Shown here: positions 17,017 through 26,371 of the stretch, piece after piece
How positions within the stretch are numbered: the first letter of the stretch is position 1
Layout of the letters: each line of letters begins with the position of its first letter
NCBI GenBank assembly: GCA_964453525.1
Contig: CAYVOV010000018.1
Location: 1 to 64,000, forward strand
Length of the DNA: 64,000 nt
Direction of reading: 5' to 3'
From: CAYVOV01 sp964453525
GTDB lineage: Bacteria > Chloroflexota > Dehalococcoidia > Dehalococcoidales > UBA2162
The notes under the pieces: model-generated
What the model was told of the DNA's origin: nothing
Databases searched by the model: none
What the model saw: the letters and a program-made list of their open reading frames with translations, nothing else
Translations under genes and position numbers: made by a program

Positions 17017-18321
17017 GTGTCTAGCACTGAAGCACTATACTTAGTGCTTCTTATTGTTTGCCTTTGTCTATCAGCATTCTTTTCCGGCTCTGAAACAGCG
17101 TTTATATCCTTACAGAAGGTAAGACTGGAGTATCTTATCAGCACGGGGACCAAAGGAGCAGGACGGGTGTCTAAAATGGTCGAGCGCCCGGAGAAGTTCC
17201 TCTCCACGGTACTGCTGGGTAATACCTTCGTTAACACTGCCGCCGCCGCCCTGGCAACAGTTCTGGCTATTTCCCACTGGCCGGAACACGGTATCATTAT
17301 TTCCACTGCCGGGATTACTGTGGTCTTGCTCATATTTGCCGAGACCACGCCCAAGACAATTGCTGCCCATCATGCCGAACGGCTATCTCTGCTTGCCGTT
17401 CGTCCTTTAGAGCTGATTTCCTGGCTTTTTACTCCGTTTGTCACCGTGCTTAGCTGGATAGCCTCAGTGACAGGCAAGCTTCTCGGTGGGGAGCCGGTCT
17501 CCGGTTCCCTGGCCACGGCGGATGAGATAAGAAACATGATAACGTTGGGGCACAAAGAAGGGACGGTCGAGGAATCTGAAGCCAAAATGCTGCACAAGGT
17601 CTTTGACTTCGGCGACCGCCCGGTAAGAGAGATTACGGTACCGCGTCCTGAAGTCGTTGCTATCGAGAAAGGCTCTACAATAGCTGACTTCCTTGCTCTT
17701 TATGCCGAGTCACCGTTATCCCGGTTTCCTGTTTTCCAGGAAAATATGGACAACGTGGTCGGTATTCTGTCAATCAAAGATGCGCTTATGGGACTGGCCA
17801 AAGGAGAAATTACTAGAGAGACACTCATCGATGAGTTGATTCGTCCGGCTTATTTTACTCCTGAAACAAAGCTTATTGACGACCTTTTTAGCGAAATGCG
17901 TGACAATAACTATAGAATGGCAGTGGTAATAGATGAATTCGGCGGTACGGCGGGTATTGTCAGTCTCAGTCGGCTTGTTGAGAGAATCGTTGGTCCGGTC
18001 GGGGACGAGCTGGCCGATGCGGAAAGAGAGTACGAGAAGATAAACGCGAATACCTTTCAAATCGACGGTGGCATGCGTATCGAGGAAATGAACGCGGAAA
18101 TGGGCCTGGAACTGCCCGAAAGCGAAGATTATGAAACAATAGCCGGCTTTATACTGAGCCGAATCGGTCATATACCGAGGCAGGGCGAGCAACTACGCTA
18201 CAGGAACGTAAGGATAGTGGTCACCAAAATGCGTGCCATGAAAATCGAGGAAGTCCTGCTGACAAAAGAAATAGCGCCGGTAATAAAGGAAACCGGAGTG
18301 AAAAAGCCTGATAACAGATGA
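17017..18321 (+). CDS. HlyC/CorC (CNNM) family transporter, copy 1
   Basis: 434 residues. The N-terminal CNNM/DUF21 membrane domain (about 1-190) has the family motif FFSGSETAFISLQKVRLEYL. Two CBS domains follow (VPRPEVVAIEKGSTIADFLALY; DNNYRMAVVIDEFGGTAGIV), then a C-terminal CorC_HlyC domain (FQIDGGMRIEEMNAEMGLEL). Family members handle Mg2+/Co2+ at the membrane. GTG start preceded by GGTAGGTGAT. A paralog follows 57 bp downstream. Confidence 0.93.
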   Translation: MSSTEALYLVLLIVCLCLSAFFSGSETAFISLQKVRLEYLISTGTKGAGRVSKMVERPEKFLSTVLLGNTFVNTAAAALATVLAISHWPEHGIIISTAGITVVLLIFAETTPKTIAAHHAERLSLLAVRPLELISWLFTPFVTVLSWIASVTGKLLGGEPVSGSLATADEIRNMITLGHKEGTVEESEAKMLHKVFDFGDRPVREITVPRPEVVAIEKGSTIADFLALYAESPLSRFPVFQENMDNVVGILSIKDALMGLAKGEITRETLIDELIRPAYFTPETKLIDDLFSEMRDNNYRMAVVIDEFGGTAGIVSLSRLVERIVGPVGDELADAEREYEKINANTFQIDGGMRIEEMNAEMGLELPESEDYETIAGFILSRIGHIPRQGEQLRYRNVRIVVTKMRAMKIEEVLLTKEIAPVIKETGVKKPDNR

Positions 18322-18378
18322 GAGTCCGAAAACTGAGATTTTTACGAAGAGAGAATGAGAAGGAGCTGCTGATATAAT

Positions 18379-19668
18379 ATGGGTGTTAATGAGACCTTAT
18401 ATCTGGTGCTGCTGGTTCTCTGTATTTTACTGACCGCTTTCTTTACCAGCTCTGAGACGGCATTCTTCTCTCTTCAGCGTGTCAGGGTGGAGCAGCAGGT
18501 TGGCAATGGAGTCAGGGGTGCGGCGAGGATAGCCGGATTGATTCAGCGCCCGGATAGATTGCTATCCATTATCCTGCTGGGGACCAACCTGGCGATGGTT
18601 GCTGCATCAGCGCTGGCTACTGCCCTGGCGGTATCCATCTGGGGTGAGCGGGGAGTTTTAATTGCTACAGTGGTTTTGACGGTTGTTCTGCTTGTCTTTG
18701 CCGAAACTACTCCTAAGACTATAGCGAACCGTCATGCCGAGCGATTGTCAATGTCTTTCGCCCGTCCGATAGAGATACTCACCTGGATATTCACCCCGGT
18801 TGTCTTCCTGCTGAGCTGGGTAGCCTCTGGTATCACTAGGCTTGCTGGAGGGACACCGGTGCCCAGGTCCATAGTCAGCGACGAGGAAATACGTATCATG
18901 ATATCGGTAGGACATAAAGAGGGCACGGTGGAGGAGACCGAGGCCAGAATGCTGCACAGGGTCTTTGATTTCGGAGACCGACCGGTACGTGAGGTTATAG
19001 TGCCGCGTACTGAAGTTGTCTGGGTCGAGAGCGGCATAAAGCTTATCGATTTCCTTAAAATCTACGCCGAGTCTCCTCTGTCTCGCTTTCCGGTATTCGA
19101 GGAAAATACGGATAACGTAATTGGCATTCTCTCTGTAAAGGACGTGATGATGGCTTACGCCAAGGACATGATTAAAGAGGAGAGCACTGTCAATGATTTA
19201 ATTCGACCTCCGTACTTCACGCCTGAGTCCAAGCGTACCAGCGAGCTTTTTACTGAGATGAGGGATAACAACTACCGGATGGCGGTGATTGTTGACGAGT
19301 ATGGTGGTACTGCCGGGATAGTCAGTCTCAGTGGCCTGGTTGAAGAGATTGTCGGGGTGGTTGGAGATGAGCTTGCTGAAGCGGAAAAAGAGTTCGAGGC
19401 TATTGATGAACATACCTTCCAGATTGATGGCGGTATGAACATCGAGGAGGCTAATGAGGAGATGGAACTTGAGTTACCGGAGAGCGAGGACTATGAAACT
19501 GTAGCCGGTTTTATTCTCAGCCATCTGGGGCGAATCCCCAAGACCGGTGAGCGGTTGAGATATAAGGGTATGAATCTGACGGTGACAGAAATGCGCGGCT
19601 TGAAAATTGAGAAGGTTCTCCTGGCCAAGAGAAGAATCAGGACAGAAGATGCAGCGCCTCCGGATTAA
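18379..19668 (+). CDS. HlyC/CorC (CNNM) family transporter, copy 2
   Basis: 429 residues, same domain order as the preceding gene: FFTSSETAFFSLQRVRVEQQ, a CBS pair (VPRTEVVWVESG; DNNYRMAVIVDEYGGTAGIV) and FQIDGGMNIEEANEEMELEL. The two copies are alike along their whole length, so this is a tandem duplication. They may form a heteromer or differ in ion preference. The 3' end overlaps the next gene by 20 bp. Confidence 0.93.
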   Translation: MGVNETLYLVLLVLCILLTAFFTSSETAFFSLQRVRVEQQVGNGVRGAARIAGLIQRPDRLLSIILLGTNLAMVAASALATALAVSIWGERGVLIATVVLTVVLLVFAETTPKTIANRHAERLSMSFARPIEILTWIFTPVVFLLSWVASGITRLAGGTPVPRSIVSDEEIRIMISVGHKEGTVEETEARMLHRVFDFGDRPVREVIVPRTEVVWVESGIKLIDFLKIYAESPLSRFPVFEENTDNVIGILSVKDVMMAYAKDMIKEESTVNDLIRPPYFTPESKRTSELFTEMRDNNYRMAVIVDEYGGTAGIVSLSGLVEEIVGVVGDELAEAEKEFEAIDEHTFQIDGGMNIEEANEEMELELPESEDYETVAGFILSHLGRIPKTGERLRYKGMNLTVTEMRGLKIEKVLLAKRRIRTEDAAPPD

Positions 19669-20293
19669 ATTTAACCGGGGAGAAGAAATTAAGTTCATCT
19701 CCCATCTTGACATAATGCGACTCTGGGAAAGAGCACTACGTCGTGCCCGGATTGAGCTGGCTTACTCTGAGGGGTTCAATCCCCGTCCCCGCCTGTCGCT
19801 GGCAGCGCCGCTTGCCGTGGGTATAACCAGTGAAGCCGAGCTTATGGATATCTTCCTCGGTGGAACTGTCTCCCCGCACTGGTTTACTGCCGCTGTCAGC
19901 CAGCAGCTACCAGCCGGCATTGAAATTATCAGGGTCTATCAGATAGCGATGAGTATCCCGTCTTTACAGTCACAGGTCCGCCATGCCGAGTACGAGGTCA
20001 AGGTGGAAAAGGAAACGGGGCCGGGTAATATTGAGAAGGCAATTGCGGATATGCTCGCCCTGGAGCGTCTGCCGTGGCACCATCTCAGGGACACCGGTAG
20101 GCGTAACTATGACCTCAGGGCTTTGATTGATGATGTCTGGCTTGTTGACTCTAACAACTATTGTTACAATATAGGTATGAGGTTGCGTTGTGATAATAGC
20201 GGTTCTGGAAGACCGGAACAGGTTGTCCTGGCACTTGGTTTTTCCCGTCACCCACAATCAATTCACCGTACTAGGCTTATTCTCGAAGCCTGA
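19649..20293 (+). CDS. TIGR03936 family radical SAM-associated protein (DUF2344)
   Basis: 214 residues from the ATG at 19649, inside the end of the upstream gene. The pattern RIKFNRGEEIKFISHLDIMR, YSEGFNPRPRLSLAAPLAVG, LMDIFLGG is diagnostic. In most genomes this protein sits beside, or is fused to, a B12-binding radical SAM protein (TIGR03960) and an RNase E/G gene; neither is here. Function unknown, thought to be RNA-related. Confidence 0.87.
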   Translation: MQRLRIKFNRGEEIKFISHLDIMRLWERALRRARIELAYSEGFNPRPRLSLAAPLAVGITSEAELMDIFLGGTVSPHWFTAAVSQQLPAGIEIIRVYQIAMSIPSLQSQVRHAEYEVKVEKETGPGNIEKAIADMLALERLPWHHLRDTGRRNYDLRALIDDVWLVDSNNYCYNIGMRLRCDNSGSGRPEQVVLALGFSRHPQSIHRTRLILEA

Positions 20294-20369
20294 TATCAGG
20301 TCCAACTGTGACTAAAGTCGCATCCGCACTTTTTATTATTCACATAGAATGGTCTAGAGGTATAGAAAA

Positions 20370-20954
20370 TTGAAAGGTTTACTTATAAGTCTAGCTATAG
20401 TCATACTGATTACGGCAGTCGGTGTAGGCGCCAGTGCTCTGGTCCATATCAGCCTTGCCAATAGTCTTGAAACTGCCCGTGCTACAGGTTTCGAGGAAGG
20501 CGACCGGGATGGTTATGAAAAAGGATTGATAGAGGGAAGTATTGCCGGTTATCAGGAGGGGAGTAAGCGTGGTTACCTGACGAGTAACAGTCTGTTTGGT
20601 CCAAATGAAAATGAAGAAAACTTCTATTTTATCTATAATCCTACCTATGAAGAAGTGCAGAGTATATTGGAGAAAGATGGGCTCGATTCCGCCCAGGATA
20701 TGATTGACTATGCTGTAGTTAATGGTATCCGTATTGCTTATGTCCGATGCCAGACGGTCCCGGATGCGGAAAAAGGAAAAGTCAGGCTTTATGAGCTGGT
20801 AGGTTTTGAGACAGTGGATAACGGATTCATTATTATTGAGCCGGAATCACATAGTGAAGTGGAAGTAAAGGTCGGCGTCAGTTTCAGCGCATTGAACAGG
20901 CTTCCTGCCTCGTCCTATGATGATACAATTAATAAAATAACAGTCGTCTGGTAG
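20370..20954 (+). CDS. membrane-anchored transglutaminase-like paralog lacking catalytic residues
   Basis: 194 residues, TTG start. An N-terminal helix (LLISLAIVILITAVGVGASA) is followed by a Gly/Tyr/Glu repeat stalk (GFEEGDRDGYEKGLIEGS) and a globular domain from NPTYEEVQSIL. It aligns with the next gene through NPTY, GIRIAYVR, GFETVDNGFIIIEP and the TVVW end. Where the neighbour has VCYDF and AHALAAFET, this protein has AQDMIDY and YELVGFET, so the putative catalytic Cys and His are gone. Probably a pseudoenzyme partner. Confidence 0.7.
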   Translation: MKGLLISLAIVILITAVGVGASALVHISLANSLETARATGFEEGDRDGYEKGLIEGSIAGYQEGSKRGYLTSNSLFGPNENEENFYFIYNPTYEEVQSILEKDGLDSAQDMIDYAVVNGIRIAYVRCQTVPDAEKGKVRLYELVGFETVDNGFIIIEPESHSEVEVKVGVSFSALNRLPASSYDDTINKITVVW

Positions 20955-20976
20955 GTCGGCTGACAGGGAAAGATAG

Positions 20977-21618
20977 ATGGAAAGTTTAAAAGAATATGCT
21001 ATTGCCTTAGCCAAAATACTGGTGGGACTGATTATCCTCGTCGGCGGGCTGAGTGCCCTTGACATCTTCGTTTACCTGAGCGTAACCGGCAGTACTTTCA
21101 GTGAGGAAGTGGCTCACGCTTTTGGCGACGGCTATGACCAGGCTTACTCGCAGACATATGATACCAGCTACGAGACTGCCTATGATAAAGCCTATGACAA
21201 GGGGTATACCAAGGGGTATGAGATTGGACTTGGCCGTATTTATAAAGATAGAGTTGGCAGCCTGGTAGAGCTTCATAACCCGACCTATCGAGAACTGAAA
21301 GATTTCCTTGCTGCCGATGAGACGAATTACAATACGTATGTCAGTGGCGAGTACGTCTGTTATGATTTTGTGGCTGAGCTTAATAATAATGCCGAAGCGG
21401 CAGGTATCCGGGCAGCCTATGTCCGGATTCGCTCGAAAAACTGGGCTCATGCTCTGGCCGCCTTTGAGACCGTAGATAGGGGAATCATCTTCATTGAACC
21501 GCAATCAGACAAAGAGGTTGACATAGAAATAGGTAAACCTTATCCCTGGTGGCAGGTTGGTGCCGCCAGTCCTAGCCATCACCAGGCTGAGTTAACGGAA
21601 ATCCAGATAATATGGTAA
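20977..21618 (+). CDS. membrane-anchored transglutaminase-like protein
   Basis: 213 residues. An N-terminal helix (ILVGLIILVGGLSALDIFVY), a Tyr/Asp/Lys repeat stalk (AYDKAYDKGYTKGYEIG), then a domain with YVCYDFVAELNNNAEAAG, WAHALAAFETVDRG and IIFIEPQSD. These are in the right order for the Cys-His-Asp/Glu triad of a transglutaminase-like cysteine protease fold; this is my reading of the motifs, not a search. Faces the outside by topology. 22 bp after its paralog. Confidence 0.7.
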   Translation: MESLKEYAIALAKILVGLIILVGGLSALDIFVYLSVTGSTFSEEVAHAFGDGYDQAYSQTYDTSYETAYDKAYDKGYTKGYEIGLGRIYKDRVGSLVELHNPTYRELKDFLAADETNYNTYVSGEYVCYDFVAELNNNAEAAGIRAAYVRIRSKNWAHALAAFETVDRGIIFIEPQSDKEVDIEIGKPYPWWQVGAASPSHHQAELTEIQIIW

Positions 21619-21633
21619 GCTTTATACACCATT

Positions 21634-23064
21634 ATGGTGAAGAAGCAAATAAATCAGGAACCGTTAGAGCAGCGTATTCTACGTTTCATCCGGGATAACA
21701 GTCTGCTATCAGACCGGACGCTGCTGCTGGCAGTATCCGGCGGGCCGGATTCGGTCTGCATGCTTCATATCCTTGTCAGATTTCAGAAAGACCTTAACCT
21801 GAACCTGCACCTGGCTCATCTTGACCATCAACTGCGGGGAGCTGACTCCGAGGCGGATGCGCGGTATGTTTCTCAACTGGCTCAGAAATTCAACCTCCCG
21901 GTTACCATTGAAAAGCGTGATGTAAAAGAATATAGAGTTAGAGAAAGCACCTCACTTGAGGAAGCAGCCCGGGAGGTGCGTTACGCTTTTCTTGCCGGGG
22001 TGGCGGCATCGATCGGCGCTGACCGTGTGGCGGTGGGGCACACCGCCGACGATAACGTGGAAACGGTCCTACTGCATCTAATCCGGGGAACCGGGACGGG
22101 AGGACTGCGCGGCCTGCAGCCGGTCAGCCGGTGGCAGTCGTCAGAAAACAGCCTTATTATAGTAAGACCTTTGTTGCAGGTCAGCCGGCAGGAAACAACC
22201 GACTACTGCCTTGAGCACGCCCTTGAACCCAGGACTGATACCTCCAACCTTTCACTATCGCCACTGAGAAACCGGGTCCGCCACCAGCTTTTGCCCCTTC
22301 TTCAGAGCTACAACCCCCAGGTCATGGAGGCTGTACTCCGGACGGCTCGTATAACCGGCGTTGATATGGTCGCTCTCGATGCTGAGAGCGCCAGGTTATG
22401 GAAAAGGGTTGCTCAAGTGCAGGATAAGGCGGTTTTCCTTGATAAAAAAGTATTTCTCGCCCTGGCTCCTGCCTGGCAGCGTTACCTTCTTCGCCGGGGA
22501 ATAGAAGAGTTGCTGGGTAGTCTCAAGGATATTGAAGCCCGTCATATCGAAGAAATAATGGCGGCTCTGGCCAAGCCGGCGGGAAGAAGCCTCAATTTGC
22601 CGGGTGGACTGCTCTTTGTAATAGAATATGACCGCTATCTGCTGACACCGGATGCCGGGGAACTATCTCCGTTTCCCGTGATAACTGGTGAAGTCATCTT
22701 AAAAGTACCTGGAGAGACTCATCTTCCTGGGTGGCGTGTTAAAGTGGAAATCATCAAACCGGAAGAAATGGAGGATAGAAAAGATGATTTCACCGCTTAT
22801 TTCAATCATGATAAGGTCGGTGATACCATAATGGTACGCTGTCGCCGGACCGGCGACAGATTTTACCCTCTTGGTATCGGTCAATCAAAGAAACTGGGCG
22901 AGTTTATGATTGATGCCAGGATTCCCCGCGCCTGGCGTGACCGGGTACCCGTTGTCTGCTCACCGGAACAGATTCTCTGGGTCGTCGGCTGGCGTATCGA
23001 TGACAGGGTGAAGGTTACCGATGATACAAAAAAGGTTCTGCGTCTGGAGTTCGTGCGTATTTAA
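21634..23064 (+). CDS. tilS: tRNA(Ile)-lysidine synthetase TilS
   Basis: 476 residues. PP-loop LLAVSGGPDSVCMLH (S35-S40), then HLDHQLRG, VAVGHTADDNVETVLLHLIRG, and a C-terminal substrate-binding domain ending GDRFYPLGIGQSKKLGEFMI. It ligates lysine to C34 of tRNA-Ile(CAU), which is essential for reading AUA. Full length. ATG start 15 bp after the upstream gene. Confidence 0.96.
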   Translation: MVKKQINQEPLEQRILRFIRDNSLLSDRTLLLAVSGGPDSVCMLHILVRFQKDLNLNLHLAHLDHQLRGADSEADARYVSQLAQKFNLPVTIEKRDVKEYRVRESTSLEEAAREVRYAFLAGVAASIGADRVAVGHTADDNVETVLLHLIRGTGTGGLRGLQPVSRWQSSENSLIIVRPLLQVSRQETTDYCLEHALEPRTDTSNLSLSPLRNRVRHQLLPLLQSYNPQVMEAVLRTARITGVDMVALDAESARLWKRVAQVQDKAVFLDKKVFLALAPAWQRYLLRRGIEELLGSLKDIEARHIEEIMAALAKPAGRSLNLPGGLLFVIEYDRYLLTPDAGELSPFPVITGEVILKVPGETHLPGWRVKVEIIKPEEMEDRKDDFTAYFNHDKVGDTIMVRCRRTGDRFYPLGIGQSKKLGEFMIDARIPRAWRDRVPVVCSPEQILWVVGWRIDDRVKVTDDTKKVLRLEFVRI

Positions 23065-23489
23065 TTTATTTTCAGTGATGTAAATTCATATGGTGCTTCT
23101 CTTATGCGTATTAACATCAGGTTTTGAAAAAGTCAGGGATGGAATATAAAGAGGAGCGGAGCATTAAGATTAACTATATTTAAGATGGGTGAAATTGCCC
23201 GTAATATAAGCATCTGGATTTTAAGAGGGTGGGCGGCGCGGAAAAGCCCCCCCCCCACGTTGAAATTACTGCATATTACCCGATGAAAAGGGGAGAATTN
23301 NNNNNNNNNAAAATATATTTACTTGGGTTAAATTTCCCGTTAATAAAAGATTCTGCTTTTAACGTGGGGGGGCGGCGCTCAACCCCCCCCCACCCTCTTT
23401 CATATGCGTCCTTCTTCCCCTTTCAAAGGGGAAGAAGGATACAGGGAGATGGGGTTATATAGGTTATATATAAACTTAACCTCTGGACT
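23065..23489. repeat. inverted-repeat block containing an assembly gap
   Basis: No gene. AGAGGGTGGGCGGCGC at 23223-23238 and a run of C then ACGTT up to 23260 are mirrored by AACGTGGGGGGGC at 23361-23373 and CCACCCTCTTTC at 23390-23401, so the block is a long inverted repeat. Ten N (23300-23309) mark where assembly failed. 23410-23464 repeats the TTTCAAAGGGGAAG ... GATGGGGTTATAT motif of 5390-5430. Confidence 0.6.
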
Positions 23490-23630
23490 GGTAAAGTACA
23501 ATCTTCTTGCAGAGTGCCTAAAGACGGTATATAATGACTCCACTCTTAGGCTGGCAGGAGGTTTTACTTGGGAACCGATTTGGTTACTGATGGTCTTGGA
23601 GGGATTCTCCAGCAACTTTGGGAGGCATTT

Positions 23631-24293
23631 ATGATAGCCAGAGTCGCTGGAATCGTCATTATCATTATTTTTGCCATAGTTGGTTTTGGAGTCGGAATAA
23701 ATCTAATTGGAAAACATTATTTCGGTCAAGAACAGCCGATAATTCCAAGATTTACTAAATGGTTATTTGCACAGGTATCCAAATTGATTCCTGTGCTTGG
23801 AGGTTGCATAATGGATTACCTTAATAGACCAAAACCTCCAAAAAAGCCGATGACAATGAAACGGAAGATTGCATCGGTGGCGTTAATAATAGTTTATTTT
23901 TTGGCTTTGACTGGATTGATATTTTTTGCCTCTAGCCCAAATGTCACGTTGGGCACATACGGCACTGCGGAAGGTGGCGTATTAATAGAAGTAAAAGCAA
24001 CGAGATACCCGACAGATGGATTTGCGTTTAACGTTGAATTTGACCATCCTGCGAAGATACTTGGAATATGGACGGACATGCCGAGTTATCAATGGGAGAG
24101 CGACAATTTCAGTATAAAAAATGGTGCGTTAGTAGACTTTCAAGTTGATAATCAAGAATTGTCATATAACATAAGTGCTAGGTATCCATTTGCTACTCCT
24201 GCAAGAAGCGTTTTTGTTTATTTTGAAGCCGAAGAACCTGATGTTGAAACACTAAAGCCTCTGAAAGTTCATTGGAATGGAGAAAGAAATTGA
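23631..24293 (+). CDS. IS passenger membrane protein
   Basis: 220 residues from the ATG at 23631 (GGGAGG 6 bp upstream). Two hydrophobic helices (IVIIIIFAIVGFGVGINLIG; VALIIVYFLALTGLIFFA) and a C-terminal beta-rich domain (GVLIEVKATRYPTDGFAFNV) likely outside the cell. Not recognised. It lies inside the IS, before the transposase, with its stop codon in a TTGA overlap with the transposase start. Confidence 0.7.
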   Translation: MIARVAGIVIIIIFAIVGFGVGINLIGKHYFGQEQPIIPRFTKWLFAQVSKLIPVLGGCIMDYLNRPKPPKKPMTMKRKIASVALIIVYFLALTGLIFFASSPNVTLGTYGTAEGGVLIEVKATRYPTDGFAFNVEFDHPAKILGIWTDMPSYQWESDNFSIKNGALVDFQVDNQELSYNISARYPFATPARSVFVYFEAEEPDVETLKPLKVHWNGERN

Positions 24294-25306
24294 GTTTCAT
24301 ACGAGCAAAAGAAATACCACCTGGAAGTGGTAATTGGTATGACTATGAAGTAGAGACTATCCACAAAGGTAACAGAGTCATCCAGAAGCATATCCGGTAT
24401 ATCGGTAAATCCTCCAGAGGCGGTATAGGTTCGGGTGGTGGTGGATTAGATGTTAATCAGACTCAAAGAATGCCAAGTTCAAAAATTGCTGTTAGAATAC
24501 ACAAGATGAAAACACCCGCCCGTCGGATAGCTTCTGCTTTAAGTATGTATTATAACGGTATGACACTCGATGGAATTCAGCAGCAATTCAGGCAAGACCA
24601 TAATCTTGATATGAGTGAAAGTAACTATTGGAATTGGGTAGAGAGATTTACCAAAGAGGCTATCAGGCAGGCTAAAAATTTTCACCCTATTGTTGGCAAT
24701 AAGTGGGTTGCCGATGAGACTTATATGAAGCTGAAAGGACGCAATATTTACTTTTGGGACATAATAGACGCTGATTCAAGATACCTTTTAGCCTCACACG
24801 TTTCATATACAAGAAGTGGGAGAGACGCTAAAATCCTGATGCTTAAAGCGGCAAAGCGTGCTAATAAAACTCCAAAAGTGGTAGTAACAGACAAGCTTAA
24901 GTCTTATCTGGTCGGAGTGGAAGAGGCTTTTGGAGCGTGGTCAGAGCATAAGACAGGCGGGCCGTTCGATTTAGAACACAGTACCAGTTTGATAGAGCGG
25001 TTTCACAAGACGCTAGAGCAAAGAACAAGGGTGTTTCAGAAGTACGATGACATAGACACTATCAGGCTATTAACTGGCGGGTGGTTAATCAATTACAATT
25101 TCTTCAAACAGAATGAGGGATGCGGTAATGTCCCACCCGCTCAGGCTATGAGTAAGGTAGTACCATTTAAAGATTGGAACGATATAGTCAGACCTGAAAT
25201 GATACCAGATAAGGATTATAAAGTCAGCCTGTATCGTAGACCATCAGTTAGGCGGGGAAAGCCGGTAATGGATGCCACGTTGACGCCTATACAGAAGGAG
25301 GATTAG
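24290..25306 (+). CDS. DDE transposase, IS6/IS240-like
   Basis: 338 residues from the TTG at 24290 (GGAGA 6 bp upstream; an in-frame TTG at 24272 is possible). The N-terminus has a small beta domain (WYDYEVETIHKGNRVIQKHI), then a helical region. The catalytic DDE is visible: D in WVADETYMKLKG, D in KVVVTDKLKSY, E in SLIERFHKTLEQRTR. YFWDIIDADSRYLLASHVSY is typical of the DDE_Tnp_IS240 family. The 8-bp target duplication agrees with IS6 chemistry. Confidence 0.88.
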   Translation: MSFIRAKEIPPGSGNWYDYEVETIHKGNRVIQKHIRYIGKSSRGGIGSGGGGLDVNQTQRMPSSKIAVRIHKMKTPARRIASALSMYYNGMTLDGIQQQFRQDHNLDMSESNYWNWVERFTKEAIRQAKNFHPIVGNKWVADETYMKLKGRNIYFWDIIDADSRYLLASHVSYTRSGRDAKILMLKAAKRANKTPKVVVTDKLKSYLVGVEEAFGAWSEHKTGGPFDLEHSTSLIERFHKTLEQRTRVFQKYDDIDTIRLLTGGWLINYNFFKQNEGCGNVPPAQAMSKVVPFKDWNDIVRPEMIPDKDYKVSLYRRPSVRRGKPVMDATLTPIQKED

Positions 25307-25549
25307 ATGTTTCAAGAAAAATCAGAGGACGAACTAATTCAAGAAATTTTTTTGGCTGGTGGTCGAGGTGGAGTACACAATGCCGAACTTGAGGGTGCTA
25401 AAGCTGAATTAACCAAAAGGTTACTATATTCGATGGTTAATCTCAACAAAACTACTACACATTATTCAAGGTGGCTTATAGGACTTACCTTCGCATTAGG
25501 TTTTCTAGCTATAGCCCAAATTGTTATGGGTATATTACAGTACACTTGA
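25307..25549 (+). CDS. small membrane protein carried by the IS
   Basis: 80 residues, ATG right after the transposase stop with GAAGGAGGAT upstream. A charged soluble N-terminal region (ELEGAKAELTKRLLYSMV) and one C-terminal helix (WLIGLTFALGFLAIAQIVMG). Not recognised. Inside the right inverted repeat, so it moves with the IS. Confidence 0.7.
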   Translation: MFQEKSEDELIQEIFLAGGRGGVHNAELEGAKAELTKRLLYSMVNLNKTTTHYSRWLIGLTFALGFLAIAQIVMGILQYT

Positions 25550-25666
25550 AGAGTGCCTAAACGATTGTACTTTACCTCTGGACTCGCCAACTTGTTAAAG
25601 AGCGTAAAATCTGCTAAACTTGACAATTAATTCGTAATTCAAATCTGATATAGAAAGGCGACTTCC

Positions 25667-26368
25667 ATGACTGCAAAACAGGTGATAGATAAGGCCAAGA
25701 GTGAGGGCAGGAAAGTGCTCACCGAGACTGAAGCTAAAGACTTGCTGAAGCAGGCCGGAATAAGCGTTGTTGAAACACAACTGGCTGCTTCAAAGGAAGA
25801 GGCTGTCTCAATAAGCAAACAAATCGGATATCCGGTGGTACTGAAGATAGTCTCACCGGATGTTATTCATAAGAGCGATTCCGGCGGTGTCAAGCTGGAC
25901 CTGAAAACGCCCGAGCAGGTGGAAGAAGCCTATGATGATATAATTCAGAGTATTAGAAAACAATATCCGGAGGCTAAGGTCCAGGGTGTATCGGTGCAGA
26001 AGATGGCTCGTCCCGGAGTGGAGGTGATTGTCGGTGTTTCTACGGACGCCCAGTTCGGTCCGGTAGTCATGTTTGGCCTCGGTGGAATACTTGTAGAAAT
26101 CCTGAAGGACGTCTCGTTCCGGATAGTCCCCCTGATGAAGAAAGACGCCAGGGAGATGATACGTGAGATAAAAGGCTATCCGGTGCTGGAAGGTTATAGA
26201 GGCCAGGAAGCGGTCGACGTGGAAAACCTGGAGGAGTTAATACTCAAGGTCTCCAGTTTTATCGAACAGAATCCTGAGGTCGAAGAACTTGACCTCAATC
26301 CTATTATTGCTTACAGCGACGGCGCTTTGGCTGTCGATGCCAGGATAATACTGGGCGAGGGTGATTAG
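25667..26368 (+). CDS. ADP-forming acyl-CoA synthetase beta-type ATP-grasp subunit
   Basis: 233 residues. ATP-grasp_5 pattern: ISKQIGYPVVLKIVSPDVIHKSDSGG (in part), FGPVVMFGLGGILVEILKD, VEELDLNPIIAY. Equivalent to the C-terminal ATP-grasp part of acetate-CoA ligase (ADP-forming), which makes ATP from acyl-CoA. The CoA-binding alpha part is absent, so another gene must supply it. 3 bp before the adenylate-forming enzyme gene. Confidence 0.88.
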   Translation: MTAKQVIDKAKSEGRKVLTETEAKDLLKQAGISVVETQLAASKEEAVSISKQIGYPVVLKIVSPDVIHKSDSGGVKLDLKTPEQVEEAYDDIIQSIRKQYPEAKVQGVSVQKMARPGVEVIVGVSTDAQFGPVVMFGLGGILVEILKDVSFRIVPLMKKDAREMIREIKGYPVLEGYRGQEAVDVENLEELILKVSSFIEQNPEVEELDLNPIIAYSDGALAVDARIILGEGD

Positions 26369-26371
26369 GCT

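Larger units (their letters stand above)
23490..25576 (+). mobile_element. IS6/IS240-like insertion sequence with passenger genes
   Basis: 2087 bp. The terminal inverted repeat GGTAAAGTACAATC (23490-23503) is perfect with its complement at 25563-25576. The 8-bp target duplication TCTGGACT lies directly outside both ends (23482-23489 and 25577-25584). GAGTGCCTAAA also occurs inside both ends. The element holds a membrane protein gene, a DDE transposase and a second small membrane protein gene, all on the plus strand and closely packed. Intact ends plus an exact duplication indicate recent insertion. Confidence 0.9.
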
